Below are positions 1 to 7,429 of a stretch of DNA of 7,624 bases, piece after piece. Position 1 is the stretch's first letter. Every line of letters starts with the position of its first letter. The position numbers and the translations under genes are program-made. A model generated the notes under the pieces. That model was given only the letters and a program-made list of their open reading frames with translations, did no database searches and had not been told where the DNA came from. Origin of the DNA: Acidobacteriota bacterium (GTDB lineage Bacteria; Acidobacteriota; Vicinamibacteria; Vicinamibacterales; JAFNAJ01); the NCBI GenBank assembly GCA_017860085.1, contig JAFNAJ010000114.1:303-7926 (forward strand). Direction: 5' to 3'.

Positions 1-1
1 G

Positions 2-2545
2 AAGAAGCCGGAGGAGATGCCCAAGGGCGGGCTGCTCATGATGGACCTCGCGTCAGGAACGGTGGCGCGGGCCGCTTCGGTGAAGAACTTCCAGGTGCCG
101 TCGAAAGGCGGAAGCTGGGTCGCCTACCTCAAAGAAGCCAGACCCGAGGAGAAGGAACTCGACGCGCAAAAGGCGGGCAGCGCACAGGCGGAGGCCCCGA
201 CCGGTCGCGCCGCAAGCCGCGGCGCCGACAAGAAGGAGTACGGCAGCGACCTCGTCGTGCGCGATCTGTCGGCGCCCGACGGGGCCGCGCGCGGGTTCTC
301 GAACGTCATCGAGTACGCTTTCGCGCGCGACGGCGCGACGCTGGTCTACGCCGTGTCGTCCAAGAACGAGGCGGAAAACGGTGTCTTCGCGGTGCGGCCT
401 GCCGCTGCCTCCGAACCCCTCCCGCTTCTGCAGGGCAAAGGGAAGTACGCCAAGCTCGCCTTCGACCGTGCGCAGACGCAGTTGGCCTTCGTCAGCAGCA
501 GAGACGACGCCGAATCGAGAACGCCGGTCTTCCGGGTCTACCGCTGGGATCGTGCGGCGCTGACGGCCACGGAGGTCGTCTCGTCGGCGACGCCCGGGTT
601 CCCGCCGGATCTCGTCGTCAGCGACAAGGGCCCGGTCGGGTTCTCGCGAGACGGGGCACGGATCTACGTCCCTGTGGCGCGGCCGCCTGCGCAGATCGAC
701 GAAGAGGCCGAGCCGGGCAACGATGACAAGGTCCTGGCCGACCTCTGGCATTGGAAGGACGACTACGTCCAGCCCATGCAGCGCATTCGCGCCAACCAGG
801 AGCGGAACCGCACGTTCCGCGGCGTCTACCACCTCGACGACCAGCGCTACGTGCAGCTGGCCGATCCGACGCTCGCCACGGTCTCGCTGTCAGACGACGG
901 GCTGCGAGCCATCGGATTCGACGACCGGCCGTACCGGCGCATGGTGGACTACGACGGCACCTACACCGATGTGTACCTGGTGGACGCCCGCACAGGCAGT
1001 CGAACGGCCGTCGCCACGAAGCTGTCCGGAGGGTCGTTCGGACGCGGCTCTGGCGTGCAGTGGTCGCCCGATGGCCGCTTCGCCGCATTCTTCAAGGACA
1101 AGCACTGGCACGTGATTGACGCGTCGACCGGCACGACGCGGAATCTCACCGAGGCACTCAGCGTGAGCTTCGTCGACGAGGAGGACGACACGCCCGATCC
1201 GCCGACGAGCTATGGCTCTGCGGGATGGACGAAGGACGGCCTCTCGTTCCTCGCGTACGACCGCTACGACATCTGGCAGCTGTTTGCCGACGGCCAGCCG
1301 GCCAAGAACGTGACCAACGGCGAGGGACGCGTCTCGAGAACCGAGTTCCGACTGCAATCGATCGAGCCTCCAGCCGACGACGACGAGGAGCGCGGCATCG
1401 ACCCGGCAAAGCCGCTCTACCTGCGCGGCGAAAGCGAAGAGACCCGTGCCTCGGGCTTCTTCGAGGACTCTCTGCAGGGATCCGGTGCGCCGCGGCGCCT
1501 GCTCTGGGGCGACCGAAACTACCGCTACGCGGGGCGCGCCAGGGACGCCGATGTCCTGCTCGTGACGGCGTCACGATTCGACGAGTACCCCGACCTCCAC
1601 GTCACCGATTCCACCTTTCGCGCGCCGACCCGCGTGAGCGACGGCGGTGCCCAGCTGACGGCGTTCTCGTGGGGTCGCGCCGAGCTGGTGCGGTTCAGGA
1701 ACACCGATGGCGTCCCGCTGCAGGCCGTGCTCTACAAGCCGGCCGACTTCGACCCGACACGCAAGTACCCGATGCTCGTCTACATCTACGAGCGGCTGTC
1801 GCAGGATCTGCACGACTTCGTGGCCCCGTCGCCGGGGACTTCGATCAACAGGGCCTACTACGTCAGCAACGGCTACCTGGTGCTCACCCCCGACATCGTC
1901 TACGCCGAGGGCACTCCCGGTGCCAGCGCGCTCAAGAGCGTGCTGCCGGCGATCGACGCGGTGGTCGACGGCGGCTTCGTCAACGAGGACGCCATCGGCA
2001 TCCAGGGCCATTCGTGGGGCGGCTACCAGATCGCCTACATGATCACGCAGACGACACGCTTCAGGGCTGCCGAGGCCGGCGCCCCGGTGGGCAACATGAC
2101 GAGTGCGTACTCGGGCATTCGCTGGGGCTCCGGGCTGCCTCGTCAATGGCAGTACGAGCAGGCGCAAAGCCGCATCGGTCGGCCGCTGGTGGACGCGCCG
2201 CTCACGTACTTCGAGAACTCACCGGTCTTCTTCGTCAACCGCGTCACGACGCCGCTCCTCATGGTCCACAACGACGCCGACGATGCGGTGCCGTGGTACC
2301 AGGGGATCGAGCTCTTCCTGGCGCTGCGCCGGCAGAACAAGGAAGCCTATCTCTTCAACTACAACGGGGAGTTCCACGGCCTGCGGCGGCGCCACAACCA
2401 GGTGGACTTCACCATCCGCATGCAGCAGTTCTTCGATCACTTCCTGAAGGGCGCGCCGAAGCCGGAATGGATGGAGAAAGGGATTCCGTATCTCGACAGG
2501 GAAACGGAGAAAGAGCGATTCAAGGCGACGACGAAGATACGGTAG
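2..2545 (+). CDS. S9 family (prolyl oligopeptidase-type) serine peptidase, 5' partial
   Basis: This is a serine peptidase of the DPP4/acylaminoacyl-peptidase branch of family S9: an N-terminal beta-propeller followed by a C-terminal alpha/beta-hydrolase domain. The frame is open to the left edge (codons from base 2), so the true start and any signal peptide lie outside the window; residues here are counted from the ATG at 17. Propeller-type strands with SxDG- or RDG-like turns recur through residues 1-550. The hydrolase domain begins near residue 556. The catalytic triad is complete: Ser666 in GHSWGG, Asp755 in HNDADDAVP and His787 in EFHG. Three charged or low-complexity stretches (39-75, 386-396, 449-463) look like exposed linkers between blades. 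It probably cleaves peptides in the periplasm or outside the cell, an inference from relatives with signal peptides. The next gene starts 22 nt downstream, so co-transcription is possible. The family call is firm; the substrate is unknown. Confidence 0.93.
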   Translation, partial: KKPEEMPKGGLLMMDLASGTVARAASVKNFQVPSKGGSWVAYLKEARPEEKELDAQKAGSAQAEAPTGRAASRGADKKEYGSDLVVRDLSAPDGAARGFSNVIEYAFARDGATLVYAVSSKNEAENGVFAVRPAAASEPLPLLQGKGKYAKLAFDRAQTQLAFVSSRDDAESRTPVFRVYRWDRAALTATEVVSSATPGFPPDLVVSDKGPVGFSRDGARIYVPVARPPAQIDEEAEPGNDDKVLADLWHWKDDYVQPMQRIRANQERNRTFRGVYHLDDQRYVQLADPTLATVSLSDDGLRAIGFDDRPYRRMVDYDGTYTDVYLVDARTGSRTAVATKLSGGSFGRGSGVQWSPDGRFAAFFKDKHWHVIDASTGTTRNLTEALSVSFVDEEDDTPDPPTSYGSAGWTKDGLSFLAYDRYDIWQLFADGQPAKNVTNGEGRVSRTEFRLQSIEPPADDDEERGIDPAKPLYLRGESEETRASGFFEDSLQGSGAPRRLLWGDRNYRYAGRARDADVLLVTASRFDEYPDLHVTDSTFRAPTRVSDGGAQLTAFSWGRAELVRFRNTDGVPLQAVLYKPADFDPTRKYPMLVYIYERLSQDLHDFVAPSPGTSINRAYYVSNGYLVLTPDIVYAEGTPGASALKSVLPAIDAVVDGGFVNEDAIGIQGHSWGGYQIAYMITQTTRFRAAEAGAPVGNMTSAYSGIRWGSGLPRQWQYEQAQSRIGRPLVDAPLTYFENSPVFFVNRVTTPLLMVHNDADDAVPWYQGIELFLALRRQNKEAYLFNYNGEFHGLRRRHNQVDFTIRMQQFFDHFLKGAPKPEWMEKGIPYLDRETEKERFKATTKIR

Positions 2546-2567
2546 GCTCTGAGTTCAGCTGATCGCC

Positions 2568-3230
2568 ATGCCCACTGACTCCAGCACGCGCTCCAAGCGT
2601 GTCCTCGAACCAAGCGAGCGCATCGCCGAGGTGCTCTTCGGCTTGATCATGGCGCTCACCTTCACCGGCTCGCTCAGCATCGCCGAGGCCGGGCGCGACG
2701 ATGTCCGTGCCATGCTCATCGGCGCGCTCGGGTGCAACATCGCCTGGGGCATCATCGACGGCATCCTGTACCTGATGGGCTGCCTGGCCGAGAAGGGCCG
2801 CAATCTGAGGACGTACCTGGCCATACGGGGGGCCACCAACCCGGCTGAGGCCCGCCGCCTGATGGGCGAAGCGCTGCCACCCGTGATCGCGTCGATCATC
2901 GAGCCTGCGCAGCTCGACCGTGTGTATCAGAAGCTGCAGGCACTCCCGGACCCGCCCGAACGTGCCCGGTTGGACGCGTCCGACTGGCGCGGTGCGCTGG
3001 GGGTGTTTCTCCTGGTGTTCGTGTCCACGCTGCCCGTGGCTCTTCCATTCGTCATCGTGCACAACACGCTGACGGCAATGCGGGTGTCCAATGCGATTGC
3101 CGTCTCGATGTTGTTCGTCGCCGGCGTGGGCTACGGGCGAGTCGTTGGTGGGCGTCCCTGGGTGTTCGGCCTGTCGATGGTGGCGTTGGGCGGCTCGCTG
3201 GTGGCGCTCACGATCGCACTGGGTGGCTAG
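2568..3230 (+). CDS. VIT1/CCC1-like five-segment membrane protein
   Basis: This is a 220-residue integral membrane protein. Hydrophobic segments lie at about 21-38, 47-72, 142-164, 173-191 and 198-219. A hydrophilic, helical-looking loop of about 68 residues sits between segments 2 and 3. That is the layout of VIT1/CCC1 iron/manganese transporters, whose metal-binding domain sits between TM2 and TM3. The first segment (FGLIMALTFTGSLS) recalls the family's TM1 but lacks the usual NDG/SDG acidic signature. Acidic residues D44, D45 and D64 lie near or in the membrane instead, and the loop has fewer glutamates than a typical metal-binding domain. Metal transport is therefore a hypothesis. The ATG at 2568 has no clear Shine-Dalgarno sequence, so translation may depend on coupling to the peptidase gene 22 nt upstream. 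The next gene begins 4 nt after the stop, which implies a shared transcript. Another four- or five-helix membrane family remains possible. Confidence 0.65.
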   Translation: MPTDSSTRSKRVLEPSERIAEVLFGLIMALTFTGSLSIAEAGRDDVRAMLIGALGCNIAWGIIDGILYLMGCLAEKGRNLRTYLAIRGATNPAEARRLMGEALPPVIASIIEPAQLDRVYQKLQALPDPPERARLDASDWRGALGVFLLVFVSTLPVALPFVIVHNTLTAMRVSNAIAVSMLFVAGVGYGRVVGGRPWVFGLSMVALGGSLVALTIALGG

Positions 3231-3234
3231 GAAC

Positions 3235-3882
3235 ATGCGCCCGGCGGCTGCGTCTCTCGCGATCCTGCTGCTGTGTGCCGGTCACATCTCGGCCCAGAGC
3301 CCGGCGGACGGTACCCAGGCCGCCAGCGAACCGGCGCCAGCCAGCTGGTCGTTCTCGGCCGCCGCCTACGCGTACGTCGTGCCGGGCGACGACAACTATG
3401 TCCAGCCGACGTTCACCGCCGACCGCGACTGGCTCCACCTCGAAGCCCGCTACAACTACGAAGACCTGGAAACGGGCTCAGTGTGGGTGGGCTACAACTT
3501 CGGCGGCGGCGAGACGGTGGCGTGGGAGCTCACGCCCATGCTGGGCGGCGTGTTCGGCAACACGACGGGCCTTGCCCCCGGCTACAAGGGATCGCTGAGC
3601 TGGTGGAAACTCGAGCTCTACAGCGAGGGCGAGTACGTGTTCGACACGGCGGAGTCGTCCGACAGCTTCTTCTACAACTGGTCGGAGCTGACGCTCGCAC
3701 CGGTGGAGTGGTTTCGTTGTGGACTGGTCACCCAGCGCACGCGGGTGTACCGGACGGACCGCGACATCCAGCGCGGCCTGCTCGCTGGCGTCACCTACGG
3801 TCCGCTCGATCTGGTCGCGTACCTGTTCAACCCCGACGACGAACAGCCGACGGTTGTGATCGCGGTCGCCGTAGGATTCTAG
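3235..3882 (+). CDS. Exported probable outer-membrane beta-barrel protein, unknown function
   Basis: This 215-residue protein has a Sec-type signal peptide: a positive N-terminus (MRP), a hydrophobic core at about 5-15 and a probable cleavage after ISA at residue 20. The mature part is rich in aromatic residues and in short alternating polar/hydrophobic stretches, such as WSFSAAAYAYV, LHLEARYNY and VWVGYNF. It ends in VVIAVAVGF with a terminal Phe, as is typical of outer-membrane barrel strands recognised by the BAM complex. Its length would suit a barrel of roughly 8-12 strands. The frame is open upstream to 3091, but the ATG at 3235 is preferred: it gives the signal peptide, sits 4 nt after the preceding stop and avoids a 140-nt overlap. 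A short AGGA lies just upstream. Tight coupling to the VIT-like gene suggests a joint role across the two membranes. I cannot name a specific family. Confidence 0.8.
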   Translation: MRPAAASLAILLLCAGHISAQSPADGTQAASEPAPASWSFSAAAYAYVVPGDDNYVQPTFTADRDWLHLEARYNYEDLETGSVWVGYNFGGGETVAWELTPMLGGVFGNTTGLAPGYKGSLSWWKLELYSEGEYVFDTAESSDSFFYNWSELTLAPVEWFRCGLVTQRTRVYRTDRDIQRGLLAGVTYGPLDLVAYLFNPDDEQPTVVIAVAVGF

Positions 3883-3897
3883 CGTTCAGTAGTGAGC

Positions 3898-3927
3898 TAC
3901 GCTCCAGGGAGGCCCTCCGGGAGCGTA
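3898..3927 (+). terminator. Imperfect hairpin between the barrel and GH13 genes (possible terminator or attenuator)
   Basis: TACGCTCC at 3898-3905 pairs perfectly with GGAGCGTA at 3920-3927. Inside it, GGAG (3908-3911) can pair with CTCC (3915-3918) over a 3-nt loop, separated from the outer stem by a small 2x1 internal loop. The structure begins 16 nt after the barrel gene's stop codon and ends 43 nt before the GH13 start. No run of T follows (ATTGTCTG), so a classical intrinsic terminator is not supported. It could be a weak terminator, an mRNA-stabilising 3' end or an attenuator. Confidence 0.35.
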
Positions 3928-3970
3928 TTGTCTGGGAACAGGTTGGCGGAACGGCCGGAGACTGACGACC

Positions 3971-5476
3971 ATGACGACGCCACGCTATCCCTCGCTGTTT
4001 CAGATCAACACCCGAGTTCGGCTGTCGGAGCTGACCGCCACGCTCGGACGCCCAGCGACCCTGGATGACGTCACCGATGCCGAGCTGGACCAGCTCGCGC
4101 ACGACGGGTTCGACCTCGTCTGGTTCCTGGGCGTGTGGCAGACCGGCGAGGCCGCGCGCCGCGTGTCGGCGACGAACCCCGAGTGGCTGGCGGAGTACCA
4201 CCGCGTTCTGCCCGACGTCCGGGACGCGGACATCTGCGGGTCGTGCTTCGCGATCCGCGACTACCACGTTCACGCTGATTTCGGCGGAGACGCCGCGCTG
4301 GCTCGCCTGCGCGAACGCCTGCGCCGACGCGGATTGCGGCTCGTTCTCGATTTCGTGCCGAACCACGTCGCGCCGGACCACCGCTGGGTGGAGGAGCGCC
4401 CGGACTTCTTCGTCGAAGGGACGGACGCGCAGTTGGCCGCGGAACCGCAGAACTACCGGCGCCTGGAGACACCAGGCGGGAGCCGCATCCTCGCGTACGG
4501 CCGTGATCCGTACTTCGCCGGCTGGCCCGATACCCTGCAGCTGAACTACGGGAACCCGGCGTTGCAGGACGCGCTGATCGGCGAGCTTCAACGAATCGCC
4601 CGCCAGTGCGATGGCGTTCGCTGCGACATGGCGATGCTGGTGCTGCCGGCCATCTTCGAACGGACCTGGGGCATCTCCGCCCAACCGTTCTGGCCCCGGG
4701 CCACCGCCGCCGTGCGCAAGCAGGCGCCGGGGTTCCTGTTCCTGGCCGAGGTCTACTGGGATCTCGAGTGGACGCTGCAACAACAGGGATTCGACACCAC
4801 GTACGACAAGCGGCTCTACGATCGCCTCGTGCACGGCGAGGCGCGCGCCGTTCGCCAGCACCTGCTGGCCGGGCTGGACTTCCAAGACCACCTCGCGCGC
4901 TTCCTCGAGAACCACGACGAGCCCCGTGCCGCTGCCGCGTTCGCTCCGGACGTCCACCGCGCGGCGGCCGTGATCACGTTCCTCAGCCCGGGCCTCCGCT
5001 TCTTCCACCAGGGGCAGCGCGAGGGGAAGCGAGTACGCATCCCCACGCATCTGGGCCGGGGACCCGCCGAAACGCCCGACGACTCGATCGCGGCGTTCTA
5101 CGACGGACTGCTCGACTGCCTCCAGGACCCGGCGTACCGCGACGGATACTGGCAGCTCCTGGAGGCCCGTCGAGCCTGGGAAAACAACCAGACCAGCGAT
5201 GCGTTCCTCGTGTTTTCGTGGACCGGTCCGGGAGAGCTCCGCCGCCTCGTTACGGTGAACTACGCCGGCCACCAGAGCCAGTGCTTCGTGAAGCTGCCGT
5301 GGGACGACCTTACCGGCCGGACCTGGCGACTGGACGACCGGCTGGGGGATGCCGTCTACGACCGTGATGGCGAGGACCTCACCGCGCGCGGCCTCTATCT
5401 CGACATGCCGGCGTGGGGGTACCACGCCTTTGAGGTGCAACCGCTCGGCCAGTTCGCTCCACAGCCGGGGCACTGA
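3971..5476 (+). CDS. GH13 (alpha-amylase superfamily) glycoside hydrolase
   Basis: This 501-residue protein is a GH13 (beta/alpha)8-barrel enzyme acting on alpha-glucosidic bonds. It begins with an FQINTRV strand typical of the barrel's first beta-strand. The four conserved regions are present: I, DFVPNH (127-132); II, GVRCDM with Arg217 and nucleophile Asp219; III, LAEVYW with acid/base Glu260; IV, FLENHDEPR with Asp316 as transition-state stabiliser. A C-terminal beta-domain follows from about 420 and ends near WGYHAFEV. There is no signal peptide, so it should act in the cytoplasm on sugars such as maltodextrin, trehalose or an alpha-glucosyl compatible solute; the sequence does not decide which. 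The ATG at 3971 has a GGAG at 3957-3960, 10 nt upstream. The Cys218 beside the nucleophile is unusual for the superfamily at large. A longer antisense reading frame over the gene has no recognisable motifs and is a shadow. The enzyme class is confident, the substrate open. Confidence 0.93.
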   Translation: MTTPRYPSLFQINTRVRLSELTATLGRPATLDDVTDAELDQLAHDGFDLVWFLGVWQTGEAARRVSATNPEWLAEYHRVLPDVRDADICGSCFAIRDYHVHADFGGDAALARLRERLRRRGLRLVLDFVPNHVAPDHRWVEERPDFFVEGTDAQLAAEPQNYRRLETPGGSRILAYGRDPYFAGWPDTLQLNYGNPALQDALIGELQRIARQCDGVRCDMAMLVLPAIFERTWGISAQPFWPRATAAVRKQAPGFLFLAEVYWDLEWTLQQQGFDTTYDKRLYDRLVHGEARAVRQHLLAGLDFQDHLARFLENHDEPRAAAAFAPDVHRAAAVITFLSPGLRFFHQGQREGKRVRIPTHLGRGPAETPDDSIAAFYDGLLDCLQDPAYRDGYWQLLEARRAWENNQTSDAFLVFSWTGPGELRRLVTVNYAGHQSQCFVKLPWDDLTGRTWRLDDRLGDAVYDRDGEDLTARGLYLDMPAWGYHAFEVQPLGQFAPQPGH

Positions 5477-5481
5477 TCGTG

Positions 5482-5856
5482 ATGGCGACGGGTGCGATGG
5501 CGCATGGTGCCGGACGCAACACGGTGTTCGCCCTGCTCGGCGGGGCCGGGCTCATGCTCAAGTCGGCGTACCATGGCCCGCTGGAGTACCTGGTTCACGA
5601 CTACGGCGGTAATGTCTTCGCCTCGCTGGCACTCTACTTCGCCGCCCGCCCGGCGGCGTCGCGCTACGGTCGCGGTCAATGGACGGCTGCAGCGGCGACG
5701 CTCCTGGCCGTCGAAGCCTTCGAGGTGACCGACGGGTTCGGCCTGATGGCGAACGTGTACGACCCGCTCGACCTCTTGGCGAACCTGGCCGGCGTCGCTG
5801 CCGCTCTGGCGATCGACACAGCCACCACTGGGCGGCCAAGGACCTCAGCTCCCTGA
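5482..5856 (+). CDS. Small VanZ/DUF2809-like membrane protein
   Basis: This 124-residue protein has four likely membrane segments, at about 14-27, 42-56, 67-80 and 98-112. A polar DYGGN motif (40-44) opens segment 2. A glutamate (E78), then DPLD (94-97) and Asn101-Gly104, precede the last segment. This E...D..D...N..G spacing resembles small VanZ-family and DUF2809 membrane proteins, whose biochemical roles are mostly unknown; some VanZ proteins confer low-level glycopeptide tolerance. The match is by pattern only. Translation could begin at ATG 5482 or at the adjacent in-frame GTG 5479; a GGGG at 5467-5470 is the only ribosome-binding-like sequence. The gene lies 2-5 nt behind the GH13 stop codon, so the two are almost certainly co-transcribed and translationally coupled. 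It ends 47 nt from a convergent gene. A functional link to the GH13 enzyme is unproven. Confidence 0.75.
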   Translation: MATGAMAHGAGRNTVFALLGGAGLMLKSAYHGPLEYLVHDYGGNVFASLALYFAARPAASRYGRGQWTAAAATLLAVEAFEVTDGFGLMANVYDPLDLLANLAGVAAALAIDTATTGRPRTSAP

Positions 5857-5903
5857 CTCCTCGGCTGGCCGCATCGTCGCGAGGCCCTTCCCAGCGTGCG
5901 CGA

Positions 5904-7322
5904 TCAGACCGGCAGTTCCCACCCCTTGCGGTAGGTGCCCTCGATCATTGGTTGGGCCTCGGGCGCGTTGGTTGCCCTCATGCCCGGGGCATCCCACTTC
6001 AGCATCTTGCCCGTTCGCAGGGCCAGGGGACCGAGCAGGACGAACTCGGTGAGGCGGGCCCCGTACTCGAAGCGGCTGCACGCTGGCGTGCCCCCCTTGC
6101 AGGCCTGGAGCCAGTCGGCGTGGTGCCCCGCGACCCGCGGAAGGCTCCGCGGCGGGCGCTTGTACGCGAAGTGCAGATCGAGGGGCAGCAGGCGCGGCAT
6201 GCCCGACCACCCTGCGCACGTCAGCACGCCCTTCTCGCCCACGACGAGGAGGCCGTTGTCGCCTTCGCCGAGTCGTTGCCGCGGGTCGTCGGGATCCATG
6301 CCGACGGGCGTGGGCGGCCTGAGGCCGTGGTCGTACCAGTAGACGGTGACGGGGCCCCGGCCCGCCTGGGCGCCGAAGCGGTAGGCCACGAGCTGGCTGG
6401 CCGTGACCGTCTCGGCATCCACGCGGGAGGCGCTCGACTCGACGGTGAGCGGCGCGTCGAGACCGAGCGCGTTGAACGCCGGGTCGAGGTGGTGGATGCT
6501 CATGTCGGCCATCGTGCCGTTGCCGAAGTCCCAGTAGTAACGCCAGCTGTACGGCGTGTAGGCGCCGCTGTACGGCCGTTCGGCCCGCGGGCCGAGCCAC
6601 AGGTCCCAGTTGAAGCCGGCGGGTTTCTCGCGCGGGCCCTCGGCGGCAGGAGCGCTCGCGGACGTCTGAGGAGCGCCGCTCCACGCGTGGACCTCGCGCA
6701 CCGCACCGATGGCGCCGTCGGCGAGCCACTCCACCGTCTGGCGGTGCCCCTCGCCCGAGCGTCCCTGGTTGCCCATCTGCGTGGCGACGCCCGTCTCCGC
6801 GGCGACGCGCGCCACGAGACGCGCTTCGCGGATGTTGTGGGTCAGCGGCTTCTCGCAGTAGACGTGCTTGCCGGCCTTCATCGCGAGAATCGACACGTAG
6901 GCGTGGAGATGGTCCGGCGTCGCGATGAGCACCGCGTCAATGGACGCCTCCTTTTCGAGCATCACCCGGAAGTCCTCGTAGACCGCACACCTGTGATTGG
7001 GGGTCTTCTCGGCGTAGTGCTGCTCGACCAGCACCCGGGCAGGACCGCGGCCCGACGTGCCGCCGTAGTACCACGCGGAGAGGTCCCACTCTTCCGCAGG
7101 GTCGGCCACGGCAATGATCTGGCAGTCGTCCTCCTGCAGGAGGGCTCGCGCGTTCTGCATGCCCTGGCCGCCCGCACCGATGAGGGCCACGTTCACCTTG
7201 TCACTCGGGGCGACGAAGTGCGGGCCGCCCAGCACGTGCCGAGGCACGATCATCAGGCCGGCGGCGGCGGAGGCCGTGGTCGTCATGAACCGTCGGCGAC
7301 TGGTGGGTGACATCTCACTCAC
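5904..7322 (-). CDS. Tat-exported Gfo/Idh/MocA family oxidoreductase
   Basis: This is an NAD(P)-dependent sugar-type oxidoreductase (472 residues from the GTG). A twin-arginine leader comes first, SRRRFM at about 8-13 followed by an Ala-rich hydrophobic stretch, so the folded enzyme is probably exported to the periplasm with its cofactor bound. The Rossmann fold starts with VNVALIGAGGQG (glycine motif 49-54). CEKP (156-159) carries the conserved lysine, and DMSIHHLD (from D273, with H277-H278) supplies the family's active-site acid/histidine region. The body is typical of the long, leader-bearing Gfo/Idh/MocA proteins of Acidobacteriota, Planctomycetota and Verrucomicrobiota. GTG 7322 is chosen because AAGGAGG lies 4 nt before it; ATG 7313, three codons later, is the alternative and keeps the whole Tat motif. 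The frame is open to 7484, but that would overlap the upstream lactonase gene. The substrate is unknown. The 107-nt gap to that gene shows no clear promoter or terminator. Confidence 0.93.
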   Translation of the reverse strand: MSEMSPTSRRRFMTTTASAAAGLMIVPRHVLGGPHFVAPSDKVNVALIGAGGQGMQNARALLQEDDCQIIAVADPAEEWDLSAWYYGGTSGRGPARVLVEQHYAEKTPNHRCAVYEDFRVMLEKEASIDAVLIATPDHLHAYVSILAMKAGKHVYCEKPLTHNIREARLVARVAAETGVATQMGNQGRSGEGHRQTVEWLADGAIGAVREVHAWSGAPQTSASAPAAEGPREKPAGFNWDLWLGPRAERPYSGAYTPYSWRYYWDFGNGTMADMSIHHLDPAFNALGLDAPLTVESSASRVDAETVTASQLVAYRFGAQAGRGPVTVYWYDHGLRPPTPVGMDPDDPRQRLGEGDNGLLVVGEKGVLTCAGWSGMPRLLPLDLHFAYKRPPRSLPRVAGHHADWLQACKGGTPACSRFEYGARLTEFVLLGPLALRTGKMLKWDAPGMRATNAPEAQPMIEGTYRKGWELPV

Positions 7323-7326
7323 GTTC

Positions 7327-7333
7327 CCTCCTT
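7327..7333 (-). promoter_or_regulatory. Strong Shine-Dalgarno for the oxidoreductase
   Basis: Read on the minus strand, AAGGAGG is followed by GAAC and then GTG (7322-7320), a spacing of 4 nt. It is 13 nt from the alternative ATG at 7313. It is the best ribosome-binding sequence I noticed in the window. It favours the GTG start and argues against the longer open frame to 7484. Confidence 0.75.
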
Positions 7334-7429
7334 GTCCCTTTTCCTGGGCGCAATCACCCGAGTGCCTGCGACCCTGCCGAGCGGTGCACGCATCATGGAC
7401 CGATTCGCCCTCTCTGAGCCGCCACGCGC

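Noticed and set aside
53..832. A 259-residue minus-strand frame opposite the peptidase propeller
   Set aside because: It has Arg-rich shadow composition and no motif or ribosome-binding site.
1225..2562. A 445-residue + strand frame inside the S9 peptidase gene
   Set aside because: It is an alternate-frame shadow, strongly Arg-rich, and covers the region coding the conserved catalytic triad in the other frame.
3091..3234. An upstream extension of the barrel protein by 48 residues
   Set aside because: It would overlap the VIT-like gene by 140 nt and bury the signal peptide; the extension is Arg/Trp-rich shadow sequence.
2520..3236. A 238-residue minus-strand frame opposite the VIT-like gene
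   Set aside because: It is rich in His, Gln and Arg with no hydrophobic or domain pattern, while the + strand frame has clear membrane segments.
3827..5473. A 548-residue open frame antisense to the GH13 gene, longer than the gene itself
   Set aside because: It has no recognisable motifs and an Arg/Val/Glu-rich composition typical of antisense frames in GC-rich DNA, and it fully overlaps a gene with intact catalytic motifs.
5857..5903. A possible bidirectional terminator between the convergent genes (GCTGG 5864-5868 with CCAGC 5891-5895)
   Set aside because: The stem is only 5 bp with a loop of more than 20 nt and no T-tract, so it could easily occur by chance at this GC content.
5679..7310. 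A 543-residue + strand open frame across the oxidoreductase
   Set aside because: It is antisense to a clearly conserved Gfo/Idh/MocA gene, has low-complexity Arg/Gly/His-rich sequence and would overlap the end of the small membrane protein gene.
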